Source: a virus
Length of the DNA stretch: 21,357 bases
Reading direction: 5' to 3' (one strand)
IMG/VR virus record: IMGVR_UViG_3300030099_001401
Location: 1 to 21,357 of that record
The notes below the pieces were generated by a model. The model worked only from the letters and a program-made list of their open reading frames with translations, made no database searches and was not told the origin of the DNA. Shown here in pieces: positions 7,159 through 14,085 of this stretch. A program made the translations under genes and the position numbers. Each line of letters begins with the position of its first letter. The first letter of the stretch is position 1.

Positions 7159-7185
7159 GGCGACCCGAATCGTATCGTCCTCGCC
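7159..7185 (+). promoter_or_regulatory. Possible hairpin in the hli leader
   Basis: GGCGA at 7159-7163 can pair with TCGCC at 7181-7185, with a smaller CGA/TCG pairing inside. It lies 2 bases before the proposed hli start, in the only true gap (7146-7187) of this stretch. The gap is GC-rich compared with its neighbours and has no Shine-Dalgarno near the hli ATG. A structural, processing or translational role for hli-psbA mRNA is possible; no U-tract follows, so it is not an intrinsic terminator. Confidence 0.35.
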
Positions 7186-7187
7186 AT

Positions 7188-7412
7188 ATGTATACTACCC
7201 ACAACGAACTTATGATTACTACCGAATACGGTAAACAAAATATTTTTCCTACCGAAACTCCAGCGAGAGTTATTCCTAACTACCCTAAAAACACCAACCC
7301 TATTATGACACACGAAGCAGAAAGATTTAATGGCTGGGCAGCAATGCTCGGATTCGTAGCAGCCGTAGGCGCATACGCAACAACAGGACAAATCATACCC
7401 GGCATTTTTTAA
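7188..7412 (+). CDS. hli: High-light-inducible protein (Hli), chlorophyll-binding stress protein
   Basis: A 74-residue protein with one transmembrane helix at the C-terminus. The chlorophyll a/b-binding motif is visible as E45-x-x-N48-G49-W50-x-A52-M53-x-G55-F56, followed by VAAVGAYATTGQIIPGIF, the typical end of picocyanobacterial and cyanophage Hli proteins. The Arg of the classical ExxNGR motif is Trp here, a form I remember from other Hli proteins. Hli proteins sit in the thylakoid membrane, bind chlorophyll and carotenoid, and protect photosystem II from excess light. The start is uncertain: the ATG at 7188 gives 8 extra residues over an in-frame ATG at 7212 (MITTEYGKQN), and neither has a clear ribosome binding site. 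The stop abuts the psbA ATG directly. Confidence 0.93.
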   Translation: MYTTHNELMITTEYGKQNIFPTETPARVIPNYPKNTNPIMTHEAERFNGWAAMLGFVAAVGAYATTGQIIPGIF

Positions 7413-8492
7413 ATGGCACAAACTATCCAACTTACAAGAGAAACCAGCAACTGGGAAAGGTTTTGTGAGTGGGTAACAAGCACCAACAACCGCCTCTACG
7501 TGGGGTGGTTTGGTGTTCTAATGATACCTACTTTACTAGCAGCAACCACTTGCTTTATCATTGCATTTATTGCAGCACCACCTGTCGACATCGACGGTAT
7601 TAGAGAGCCTGTTTCCGGCTCGTTATTATTTGGGAACAATATAATATCAGGAGCAGTCGTCCCCTCCTCTAACGCAATCGGACTACATTTCTACCCCATC
7701 TGGGAAGCCGGCACATTGGACGAATGGCTATATAACGGCGGCCCATATCAGCTCATCATCTTCCATTTTTTGATAGGAGTAGCAGCCTATGCTGGAAGAC
7801 AGTGGGAACTATCATACAGACTAGGTATGAGACCTTGGATCTTTGTAGCTTACACAGCTCCATTGTCAGCAGCAGCAGCTGTATTTCTAGTCTATCCTTA
7901 CGGACAAGGAAGTTTCAGTGATGGTATGCCTCTTGGTATTTCTGGTACTTTTAACTTCATGTTCGTATTCCAAGCAGAACACAATATTCTTATGCACCCG
8001 TTCCATATGCTCGGTGTTGCTGGGGTATTCGGTGGAGCTCTTTTCGCTGCTATGCACGGAAGTCTTGTTACTTCTTCGCTCATTAGAGAAACTACTGGAT
8101 TGGAGTCTCAGAACTATGGCTACAAGTTTGGTCAGGAGGAAGAGACTTATAATATCGTGGCTGCTCATGGCTATTTTGGCAGACTAATTTTCCAATATGC
8201 AAGTTTTAATAATTCTAGGGCTTTACATTTTTTTCTCGCTGTTTGGCCCGTCACTGGCATATGGCTTACAAGTATGGGCATTTGTACCATGGCTTTCAAC
8301 CTTAACGGATTCAACTTTAATCAATCCATTGTTGACAGTAATGGCAAGATTGTACCAACATGGGCTGATGTCTTAAACAGAGCTAACTTAGGCTTTGAAG
8401 TTATGCACGAGCGTAACGCACACAACTTCCCACTTGACTTGGCTTCAACTGAATCTACACAAGTGGCACTTACAGCACCTACAATAGGCTAA
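7413..8492 (+). CDS. psbA: Photosystem II D1 reaction-centre protein
   Basis: A full-length, intact 359-residue D1. All key residues fall at standard numbering: Tyr161 (YZ), Asp170, Glu189, His190, His198 (P680 ligand), His215 and His272 (non-haem iron/QB), Ser264, His332, Glu333, Asp342 and Ala344 (last residue after C-terminal processing), then a 15-residue tail. Five membrane helices are expected. Residue 130 is Gln, as in the low-light D1:1 type, rather than Glu. The phage copy keeps photosystem II repaired while host synthesis declines. It starts directly after the hli stop, so the two are co-transcribed, and it lies between scaffold and capsid genes as in other cyanopodoviruses. It was probably acquired from a picocyanobacterial host. 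Confidence 0.99.
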   Translation: MAQTIQLTRETSNWERFCEWVTSTNNRLYVGWFGVLMIPTLLAATTCFIIAFIAAPPVDIDGIREPVSGSLLFGNNIISGAVVPSSNAIGLHFYPIWEAGTLDEWLYNGGPYQLIIFHFLIGVAAYAGRQWELSYRLGMRPWIFVAYTAPLSAAAAVFLVYPYGQGSFSDGMPLGISGTFNFMFVFQAEHNILMHPFHMLGVAGVFGGALFAAMHGSLVTSSLIRETTGLESQNYGYKFGQEEETYNIVAAHGYFGRLIFQYASFNNSRALHFFLAVWPVTGIWLTSMGICTMAFNLNGFNFNQSIVDSNGKIVPTWADVLNRANLGFEVMHERNAHNFPLDLASTESTQVALTAPTIG

Positions 8493-8599
8493 TGTCACAT
8501 CAAAGCAACATTGCTACAGCTTTTGTAACTAGGTATTCACCAGAACCAGAAGCTAAACAAACTGAAGAAAAAGAAGAAGAGAAAAAAGAAGAAGAATAA
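8492..8599 (+). CDS. Possible acidic 35-residue peptide after psbA
   Basis: Starts in a TAATG overlap with psbA and encodes [20 protein letters not shown] followed by a highly charged Glu/Lys tail (KEEEKKEEE). The first 16 residues are more ordered-looking. The overlap with the psbA stop makes coupled translation plausible. Function unknown; the low-complexity tail limits confidence. Confidence 0.45.
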   Translation: MSHQSNIATAFVTRYSPEPEAKQTEEKEEEKKEEE

Positions 8600-8606
8600 T
8601 GCCACG

Positions 8607-8658
8607 TCCGTTCATCCTTCGGGACGCAGGCGATCTGACCATGGAACGGGGGTCAGGT
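8607..8658 (+). promoter_or_regulatory. Pseudoknotted RNA resembling the Downstream-peptide/glnA glutamine riboswitch
   Basis: CCGTTC (8608-8613) pairs with GAACGG (8644-8649) as P1. Inside it, TCC-TTCG-GGA (8615-8624) forms a UUCG-capped P2. ATCTGACC (8633-8640) pairs with GGTCAGGT (8651-8658) across P1, making an 8-bp pseudoknot with one G-U pair. The CGUUCA(U)CC...GGACGC sequence and the GGAACG closing strand match my memory of the glutamine-binding glnA/Downstream-peptide motifs, known from marine picocyanobacteria and a cyanophage and placed before short peptide genes. A Shine-Dalgarno (GAGG, 8662-8665) starts 4 bases after the pseudoknot and 6 bases before the next ATG, so folding could control ribosome access. 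Confidence 0.7.
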
Positions 8659-8671
8659 ACTGAGGATAATT

Positions 8672-8773
8672 ATGACTCAAGTAGAACTACAAGCTCGAAT
8701 CAAAGAGCAAAGAGATCACGCTAGAGCTATGAAACTTAAGTATCGTGGCATAGAATATACACCCAACAGGTAA
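8672..8773 (+). CDS. 33-residue downstream peptide with YRGIEY motif
   Basis: Short protein MTQVELQARIKEQRDHARAM... ending KLKYRGIEYTPNR. The ATG has a good Shine-Dalgarno (GAGG, 6-base spacer), unusual for this genome, directly downstream of the riboswitch-like pseudoknot. The N-terminal 20 residues look helical; the C-terminal (K/L)xYRGxxY resembles the MKLTYRGxxY motif of small cyanobacterial DUF4278-type proteins, a likeness from memory. If the RNA is the glutamine sensor, the peptide would be made according to host nitrogen status and may modify host nitrogen or photosynthetic metabolism. Its last two codons form the 5' strand of the tRNA-like minihelix. Confidence 0.65.
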   Translation: MTQVELQARIKEQRDHARAMKLKYRGIEYTPNR

Positions 8774-8809
8774 ATGGCATACTGGGAGGTTCGAGTCCTC
8801 CCTTACCTA
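8768..8809 (+). other. tRNA-like minihelix (T-arm plus acceptor-like stem)
   Basis: GGGAGG (8784-8789), loop TTCGAGT (8790-8796), CCTCCC (8797-8802) is a perfect T-arm with the canonical GGTTCGAGTCC sequence of tRNA genes. It is flanked by AGGTAA (8768-8773) and TTACCT (8803-8808), which pair as an acceptor-like stem, then A8809 at the discriminator position. Only 10 bases (8774-8783) stand where D and anticodon arms would be, so this is not a complete tRNA. A competing helix, TACTGGG (8780-8786) with CCCAGTA (8820-8826), is also possible. Options are a processing site (RNase P/Z mimic), a regulatory leader, or a remnant of a host tRNA or attachment site. Confidence 0.5.
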
Positions 8810-8923
8810 TTGGCTTTTGCCCAGTACGCTGGATACCTTAAGCCGTCTAGACGGTGGGATAGACCACAAAAAATCTCGAGACAATTAGTACTAAGCAATA
8901 CAAACTTTTTTTAAACCAATATA
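8774..8923 (+). promoter_or_regulatory. Structured leader of the major capsid gene
   Basis: This 150-base noncoding stretch precedes the capsid ATG. After the minihelix it holds the 12-base palindrome CCGTCTAGACGG (8843-8854; GCCGT-CTAG-ACGGT stem), a small GTGG/CCAC stem (8854-8867), an A-tract joined to the palindrome TCTCGAGA, and an AT-rich run with seven T before the start. In T7 the strong phi10 promoter and an RNase III site occupy this place. No sigma-70 promoter or Shine-Dalgarno could be recognised with confidence. A phage RNA polymerase promoter probably lies here, by position only. Confidence 0.4.
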
Positions 8924-10087
8924 ATGGCACAACAGAATAGCACATTAACAACTAGCTTGACTAGTCCCGGTGCTGATAATGGTGCTGCTTCTACTACCAC
9001 TGCTAGAAGAGCCCTTTATTTAAAGCTGTTTAGTGGAGAAATGTTTAAAGGTTTCCAGAGAAACACAATCGCTAGAGACCTTGTAATGAAAAGAACTCTT
9101 AAAAATGGTAAGAGTCTTCAATTCATCTTCACAGGTAGAACAACAGCTGAGTATCATACTCCCGGAAACAGCATACTAGGTAACTCCGATGGAGCACCTC
9201 CAGTAGCTGAAAAGACAATTACATGCGATGACCTATTAATCAGTTCCGCATTTGTCTATGAGCTAGACGAGACACTAGCACACTACGACCTACGTGGTGA
9301 AATATCCAAGAAGATCGGATACGCTCTTGCTGAGAAGTACGACAGAAAGATCTTCAGATCAATCACTAAGGCAGCTAGACAAGCTAGCCCAATTACAAAG
9401 ACTAACTTTGTAGAGCCCGGTGGTACACAAATCAGAGTTGGTTCCTCAGGAACAGCAGCTTCTGATGCTTACGATTCTTCTAAATTAGTAGACGCTTTCT
9501 ACGATGCAGCAGCTGCATTAGATGAGAAAGGAGTTTCTGGTGACGGAAGAGTTGGTGTGTTGAACCCAAGACAATACTACGAACTAATACAAGCTGTTGG
9601 TTCTAACGGTCTTATCAACAGAGACGAGCAAGGTGACGCATTACAGTCAGGTAATGGCATCATCGAAATTGCTGGAATCAAGATCTTCAAGTCAATGAAC
9701 ATTCCGTTCTTTGGAAGATTCGGTACTAAGTATGGTACTGCATCAGCAACAAACCCCGGAGTAACAGATCCCGGCAACACAGGTAGCTTCACAGAAGTAA
9801 CAATGGTTGACGAGACAGCTGGTTCCGGTGCTACTAAAACTGTAAACTCTTACGGTAATGGTGACTCTGACTTCGAGAACTCATGCGGACTTATCTTCCA
9901 GAAGGAAGCTGCTGGTGTTGTTGAAGCAATCGGACCACAAGTACAGGTAACATCTGGAGACATTTCAGTTGTATACCAAGGTGACGTAATCTTAGGTCGC
10001 CTAGCAATGGGAGCTGACGCACTTAACCCTGCTGCTGCTGTCGAATTATTCGCTGGTACAGCAACTAAGCCATCTTCATTTGCTTAA
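8924..10087 (+). CDS. Major capsid protein, T7 gp10-like
   Basis: A 387-residue HK97-fold capsid protein (T7 gp10A is 345). Recognisable T7-type landmarks: ALYLKLFSGEMFKGFQRNT (N-arm/E-loop start), SLQFIFTGRTTAEYHTPG (compare QFPVLGRTQAAYLAPG in T7), DDLLISSAFVYELDETLAHYDLRGEISKKIGYALAEKYDR, RVGVLNPRQYYELIQ, and the C-terminal P-domain text GDISVVYQGDVILGRLAMGADALNPAAAVEL. A Gly/Thr-rich insertion near residues 270-325 accounts for the extra length. It is followed at once by an intrinsic terminator, as in T7. No -1 frameshift signal for a 10B-like extension was seen at the 3' end. Confidence 0.97.
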   Translation: MAQQNSTLTTSLTSPGADNGAASTTTARRALYLKLFSGEMFKGFQRNTIARDLVMKRTLKNGKSLQFIFTGRTTAEYHTPGNSILGNSDGAPPVAEKTITCDDLLISSAFVYELDETLAHYDLRGEISKKIGYALAEKYDRKIFRSITKAARQASPITKTNFVEPGGTQIRVGSSGTAASDAYDSSKLVDAFYDAAAALDEKGVSGDGRVGVLNPRQYYELIQAVGSNGLINRDEQGDALQSGNGIIEIAGIKIFKSMNIPFFGRFGTKYGTASATNPGVTDPGNTGSFTEVTMVDETAGSGATKTVNSYGNGDSDFENSCGLIFQKEAAGVVEAIGPQVQVTSGDISVVYQGDVILGRLAMGADALNPAAAVELFAGTATKPSSFA

Positions 10088-10103
10088 TTTTTATATTTTA
10101 TAC

Positions 10104-10125
10104 GGGAGCTTCGGCTCCCTTTTTT
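10104..10125 (+). terminator. Intrinsic terminator after the capsid gene (Tphi equivalent)
   Basis: A perfect 6-bp stem, GGGAGC (10104-10109) and GCTCCC (10114-10119), is closed by a UUCG tetraloop and followed by six T. It lies 16 bases after the capsid stop and ends 3 bases before the tail tube A start. T7 has its single late terminator Tphi in the same place, between genes 10 and 11. Partial read-through would give high capsid and lower tail-gene transcription. Confidence 0.93.
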
Positions 10126-10128
10126 CTT

Positions 10129-10776
10129 ATGGCTACCACAACTATTGAAACCGATACCGAACTATCCGCAGTTAACTCAATACTGGGAGCTATCGGACAA
10201 GCACCAATAACACAATTAAAAGACCCTACTACTGGGGCAATAACTAACGCTAACCCAGAAATACAATTTATATATAATCTACTACGTGATGCTAATGTTG
10301 ACACACAGTCGGAAGGCTGGCATTTCAACAGAGAACGTCATGTAACATTTAACAAAGATTCTACCACAAATAAGATAGCTATATCAAATGACATAGTTAA
10401 GATAGATTTACCAGATAACTGGAGCAGAAGACATTATAACTTTGTCAGACGTGGCGGATTCTTATATGATAAGATCGAGCATACTGATGTCTTTACTGAC
10501 ATGGCTGACTCTATCGAATTAGACGTTATTAGATTATATAACTATGAAGATCTACCTCCTGTATTTAAAAGATACATAACTTACAGAGCCTCACGTATGG
10601 CAGCTACACAGCTTGTAGCTAACCCACAACTTGTACAATTATTAGGACAGCAAGAAGCACTAAGTCGTGCCTCTCTTATGGAGTACGAGTGTAACCAAGG
10701 CAATCATAGTATGTTTGGATTTGAAGATGATACAGCATACACAACTTATCAACCATGGAGAAACCTTAGAAGATAA
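10129..10776 (+). CDS. Tail tubular protein A, T7 gp11-like (gatekeeper/adaptor)
   Basis: A 215-residue protein (T7 gp11 is 196) that forms the ring between portal and nozzle. Typical features are the ELSAVNSILGAIGQAPITQL start, shared by many podovirus gp11 proteins, the EGWHFNRERHVTF segment, IVKIDLPDNW, and the C-terminal ITYRASRMAATQLVANP region with a helical end. The start lies just after the terminator and has no Shine-Dalgarno. The stop overlaps the tail tube B start as TAATG, as expected for proteins that assemble together. Confidence 0.95.
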   Translation: MATTTIETDTELSAVNSILGAIGQAPITQLKDPTTGAITNANPEIQFIYNLLRDANVDTQSEGWHFNRERHVTFNKDSTTNKIAISNDIVKIDLPDNWSRRHYNFVRRGGFLYDKIEHTDVFTDMADSIELDVIRLYNYEDLPPVFKRYITYRASRMAATQLVANPQLVQLLGQQEALSRASLMEYECNQGNHSMFGFEDDTAYTTYQPWRNLRR

Positions 10777-13652
10777 TGGCAGGCATTACACAAACTATCC
10801 CTAGCTTTGCCTCGGGCATTTCAGAACAACCAGATCACTTAAAATTCCAAGGACAGCTAACGGATATTGTTAATGCAATACCTGATATTACACTTGGATT
10901 ATATAAAAGACCGGGTTCAGCACGTATAGGAACCACACCTTTATCTAATGTACAGAGTGGTGGTTCTTGGTTTCATTACTTTCGTGATGAGACAGAAGGA
11001 TCTTATGTAGGTCAAGTAGCAGCCGATGGGCAAGTCCGAGTATGGAGATGCAGCGATGGTCAGTTAATGACTACTGCATACGGTACTGGTGGACAGACTG
11101 CAATACAAAATTACCTTGCAACAAGTGAACCAGAAAATTTACAATTCCTTACTATCAACGACACTACCTTTATTAGCAGTCGTGATAGTACTAATGCTAA
11201 TACTTTAATAGGCGAGACTGGTACTACAGATGATAGACCAGAAGCTCACTGCGCTATGGTCGAACTACTACGAACAGAAAATGGACGTCAATACGGTATT
11301 AATATATACGATAGCTCTGCTACTTCTAGCCTTACTACTGTAAAACGAGCTACTAAAGTTAAGATTACAGGTAATAATTTTGATGAAAGTGATGGCTCAG
11401 GTCACTGCCCCGGTATAGGTACAGAGGTATATGCTGTTACAGCTGCTGGAAGTTATGGTGCTACAACTAATGTAGTACATGTTAAAAACAGCGGTGGTAC
11501 AACTATTACAACAGGTAAAAATAACTTAACATTCCGTCTGACGGCTTTAGGTCAGCAAGGTGTTAGCCCTAACTATAGTGCTGACTCTAACGGACCGGGT
11601 GGTGATAACTACAGATGTAGCTACAACTTAGAGGTTGTATTACTACATGGTGGAGAAGGTTGGGATGTTGGTGATGTTGTGCGTGTCGAACCAGAACACG
11701 CAGCTACAGCTAGCAGCTCTGATGGTCAAGCATACATAGAAGTTACTGTTACAGAAATAGAAACTACACAGGTTAAAGCAACCGTATCATCAGCAGGCGA
11801 TGGACTTATACGTCCAGCTCCTACACCATTTGATGCTGATACAGCTGTAACGGCTGATACTATATTAGCTGGTATTGTTGATGGTTTACCAGCTGGTATT
11901 AGTGCTAAGGTTATAGGACCGGGTATATATTTATCGAGTGCTAACCCATTTAACGTAGAAATAGCTGAAGAAGATCTCATGAGAGTCTTCCAAAAATCAG
12001 TAAATGATGTTACATTACTACCTAATCAATGCAGACATGGATATATAGTAAAGGTACAAAATGCTAGAATGTCTGACGAAGATGACTACTATCTACGATT
12101 TGATGGAGAAAATCAGCTAGATGGTGCGGGTGCATGGTCTGAATGTGCAAAACCGGGTATAACTAAAACCTTAACTAATATGCCGTTAGTTATACAACGT
12201 ACAGCTACAACCACATTTACAGTTAAACAGTTTACATACCAAGATAGGCGAGTAGGAGATGATAATACTAATCCTATGCCTACATTTGTAGGTAAACGTA
12301 TTAACAAAGTCTTGTTTTTCCGCAACAGATTAGCATTATTAGCAGGCGAAAACGTCATATTATCTAGACCGGGTACATTAGGAACCCCTGATTTCTTTAT
12401 AGAATCAGCTCTTACTGTGTCAGCTAGTGACCCTATTGACATATCTGCCGCATCTATGTTCCCATCTGATATATTTGATGGCATAGAAATTAATGCTGGA
12501 TTGTTAGTATTTAGTACAAACCAACAATTTTTATTATCTACAGATGATACAGTACTAAATCCAGATACCGCCAAGCTGCGTAGTGTATCTACATTTAATT
12601 ATAATAAAGATATACCTCCTATATCGCTAGGTACTACCATATCTTACCTTGATAACTCTGGTAGATTTAGTCGATTAAATGAAATGGCTAATACATCTAG
12701 AGAAGGAGAGCCTAATGTTGTAGAAATTAGCAAGCTAGTTCCTACATTATTACCAAAAGATTTAGATTTACTCACAAACTCTAGAGAAAACTCTTTAATA
12801 CTTATAGGTAAAACTGGCACAGATACAGTCTTTGGATATAAATATTTCAATACTGGAGAAAAAAGAGAACAACAAGCTTGGTTTAAATGGAAACTTAACA
12901 ATCCGTTACTATATCACTTTATTATAAATGACGAATATTTTTTTGTAGATACAGATAATTTCTTACAAAGTCTAAAACTTATACAATCAGACGATGATCC
13001 TATCATTACTAGAGCTGAAGATCTAACTTTTATGATACATTTAGATAACCACACTACAGTCAGTGGGGGTAACTATAATGCTGATACAAATATAACTACA
13101 TTTAATAGTGTTAGCTGGCTTTCTAATGTTACCACACCTAACTATCAGCTTGTAGTTATTGATGAAGGAGGTACACCAGCTCCTACTGATCAACAAGGTA
13201 GATATGCTGAATGTACAGTATCAGGTACAAGCTTTACTGTACCGGGAAATTGGCAAGGAGACACATTTAGAATAGGTTATTTATATGAATACTTAGTTAA
13301 GTTTCCTACAATTTACCCGAAAAAAATCTCGGGGGAAAAATCCTTTGCTGATGTTAATTCATCACTTATTTTACATAGAATTAAATTACACTTTGGTAAG
13401 ATAGGTCTATACGAAACAACACTTGAACGTGTAGGAAAAGATGATTACACAGAAGTGTACGAGTCAACAGCTATGGATTCTTACAGTGCATCAAGAGTAC
13501 CTTACTTAGAAGAAGATATTAAAACTATACCTGTCTATGAAAAGAATAAAAACGTAGATATTACACTTAAATCAAGTCACCCAGCTCCAGCTACCCTAAG
13601 AGCAATGGCATGGGAGGGAGACTATTCACCATTATTTTACAAACGTGCCTAA
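10776..13652 (+). CDS. Tail tubular protein B, T7 gp12-like (nozzle)
   Basis: At 958 residues it is clearly longer than T7 gp12 (794). The N-terminus (ITQTIPSFASGISEQPDHLK followed by ...LYKRPGSARIG) is the usual start of podovirus nozzle proteins: an opening strand, then a KRPGxxxIG motif. The middle has the NKVLFFRNRLALLAGENVILSRPG and NQQFLLSTDD segments typical of the family's beta-propeller. The C-terminal part includes FPTIYPKKIS and LHFGKIGLYETTLER. It forms the tail tip channel and carries the fibres together with gp11. The extra length seems to lie in the Gly/Thr-rich part around residues 190-340. It overlaps the next gene by 8 bases. Confidence 0.96.
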   Translation: MAGITQTIPSFASGISEQPDHLKFQGQLTDIVNAIPDITLGLYKRPGSARIGTTPLSNVQSGGSWFHYFRDETEGSYVGQVAADGQVRVWRCSDGQLMTTAYGTGGQTAIQNYLATSEPENLQFLTINDTTFISSRDSTNANTLIGETGTTDDRPEAHCAMVELLRTENGRQYGINIYDSSATSSLTTVKRATKVKITGNNFDESDGSGHCPGIGTEVYAVTAAGSYGATTNVVHVKNSGGTTITTGKNNLTFRLTALGQQGVSPNYSADSNGPGGDNYRCSYNLEVVLLHGGEGWDVGDVVRVEPEHAATASSSDGQAYIEVTVTEIETTQVKATVSSAGDGLIRPAPTPFDADTAVTADTILAGIVDGLPAGISAKVIGPGIYLSSANPFNVEIAEEDLMRVFQKSVNDVTLLPNQCRHGYIVKVQNARMSDEDDYYLRFDGENQLDGAGAWSECAKPGITKTLTNMPLVIQRTATTTFTVKQFTYQDRRVGDDNTNPMPTFVGKRINKVLFFRNRLALLAGENVILSRPGTLGTPDFFIESALTVSASDPIDISAASMFPSDIFDGIEINAGLLVFSTNQQFLLSTDDTVLNPDTAKLRSVSTFNYNKDIPPISLGTTISYLDNSGRFSRLNEMANTSREGEPNVVEISKLVPTLLPKDLDLLTNSRENSLILIGKTGTDTVFGYKYFNTGEKREQQAWFKWKLNNPLLYHFIINDEYFFVDTDNFLQSLKLIQSDDDPIITRAEDLTFMIHLDNHTTVSGGNYNADTNITTFNSVSWLSNVTTPNYQLVVIDEGGTPAPTDQQGRYAECTVSGTSFTVPGNWQGDTFRIGYLYEYLVKFPTIYPKKISGEKSFADVNSSLILHRIKLHFGKIGLYETTLERVGKDDYTEVYESTAMDSYSASRVPYLEEDIKTIPVYEKNKNVDITLKSSHPAPATLRAMAWEGDYSPLFYKRA

Positions 13653-14085
13653 TTATATACACCCAATTACGTTGGAGGCTGCTACAGAAGTGGCCTCTAA
13701 CCTCCGTCCAGACGACCTCAGAGAGGTTCAAGAGGGTCATGGGATAGATCATAGCGAGCTACCTTTTCTCATGGCTCACAACCCATCCTACGTGTATTTC
13801 ACAGTGCCTGACGGCAAGACTGCTGGCATGGCCGGAGTAGGAGATAAAGGTGATATATGGATGCTTTGCACTCCTGATATACACCGATACCCAATTACAT
13901 TTGCAAGAGAGGCCAAACGGTATGTCGATAGCCGTAAAGAACCCCTCCTCTGGAATATAGTTGACAGTAGAAACAAAGTACATTTAAAATTACTTAAATT
14001 TCTAGGCTTCAAGTTCTTACGTAAGTTTGAACATGGACCAAATAATATACAATTTATAGAATTTTGCCGTGTGCATAGATGCTAA
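13645..14085 (+). CDS. Internal virion protein A, T7 gp13-like (GTG start)
   Basis: A 146-residue protein, close to T7 gp13 (138). The GTG at 13645 overlaps the nozzle gene by 8 bases and gives MPNYIHPITLEAATEVASNL, the best start since no nearby ATG preserves this region. The order N-terminal helix, LPFLMAHNPSYVYFTV, GMAGVGDKGDIWML, then LLWNIVDSRNKVHLKLLKFLGFKFLRKF resembles an acetyltransferase-like (GNAT) fold, as in other gp13-type proteins: the NxVxxxNxxHxxLLxxLGFxF ending is typical. In T7 gp13 is needed for infectious particles. The first ~250 bases use more C/G-ending codons than the neighbouring genes. Confidence 0.88.
   Translation: MPNYIHPITLEAATEVASNLRPDDLREVQEGHGIDHSELPFLMAHNPSYVYFTVPDGKTAGMAGVGDKGDIWMLCTPDIHRYPITFAREAKRYVDSRKEPLLWNIVDSRNKVHLKLLKFLGFKFLRKFEHGPNNIQFIEFCRVHRC

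Noticed and set aside
8599-8724. A 41-codon frame starting in a TAATG overlap after the acidic peptide
   Set aside because: It runs through the pseudoknotted RNA and overlaps the better-supported 33-residue peptide with its own Shine-Dalgarno; the product looks like unconstrained low-similarity text.
8768-8809. A complete tRNA gene
   Set aside because: Only acceptor-like and T-arm parts can be formed; no anticodon arm with U33 or D-arm fits in the 10-base linker or upstream.
10060-10128. Possible T7 10B-type -1 frameshift at the capsid 3' end
   Set aside because: No slippery heptamer is seen before the stop and the terminator follows within 16 bases, leaving no room for an extended product.
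12113-12574. Long minus-strand open frame opposite the nozzle gene
   Set aside because: It is a shadow of a clearly conserved tail gene, with no upstream signal.
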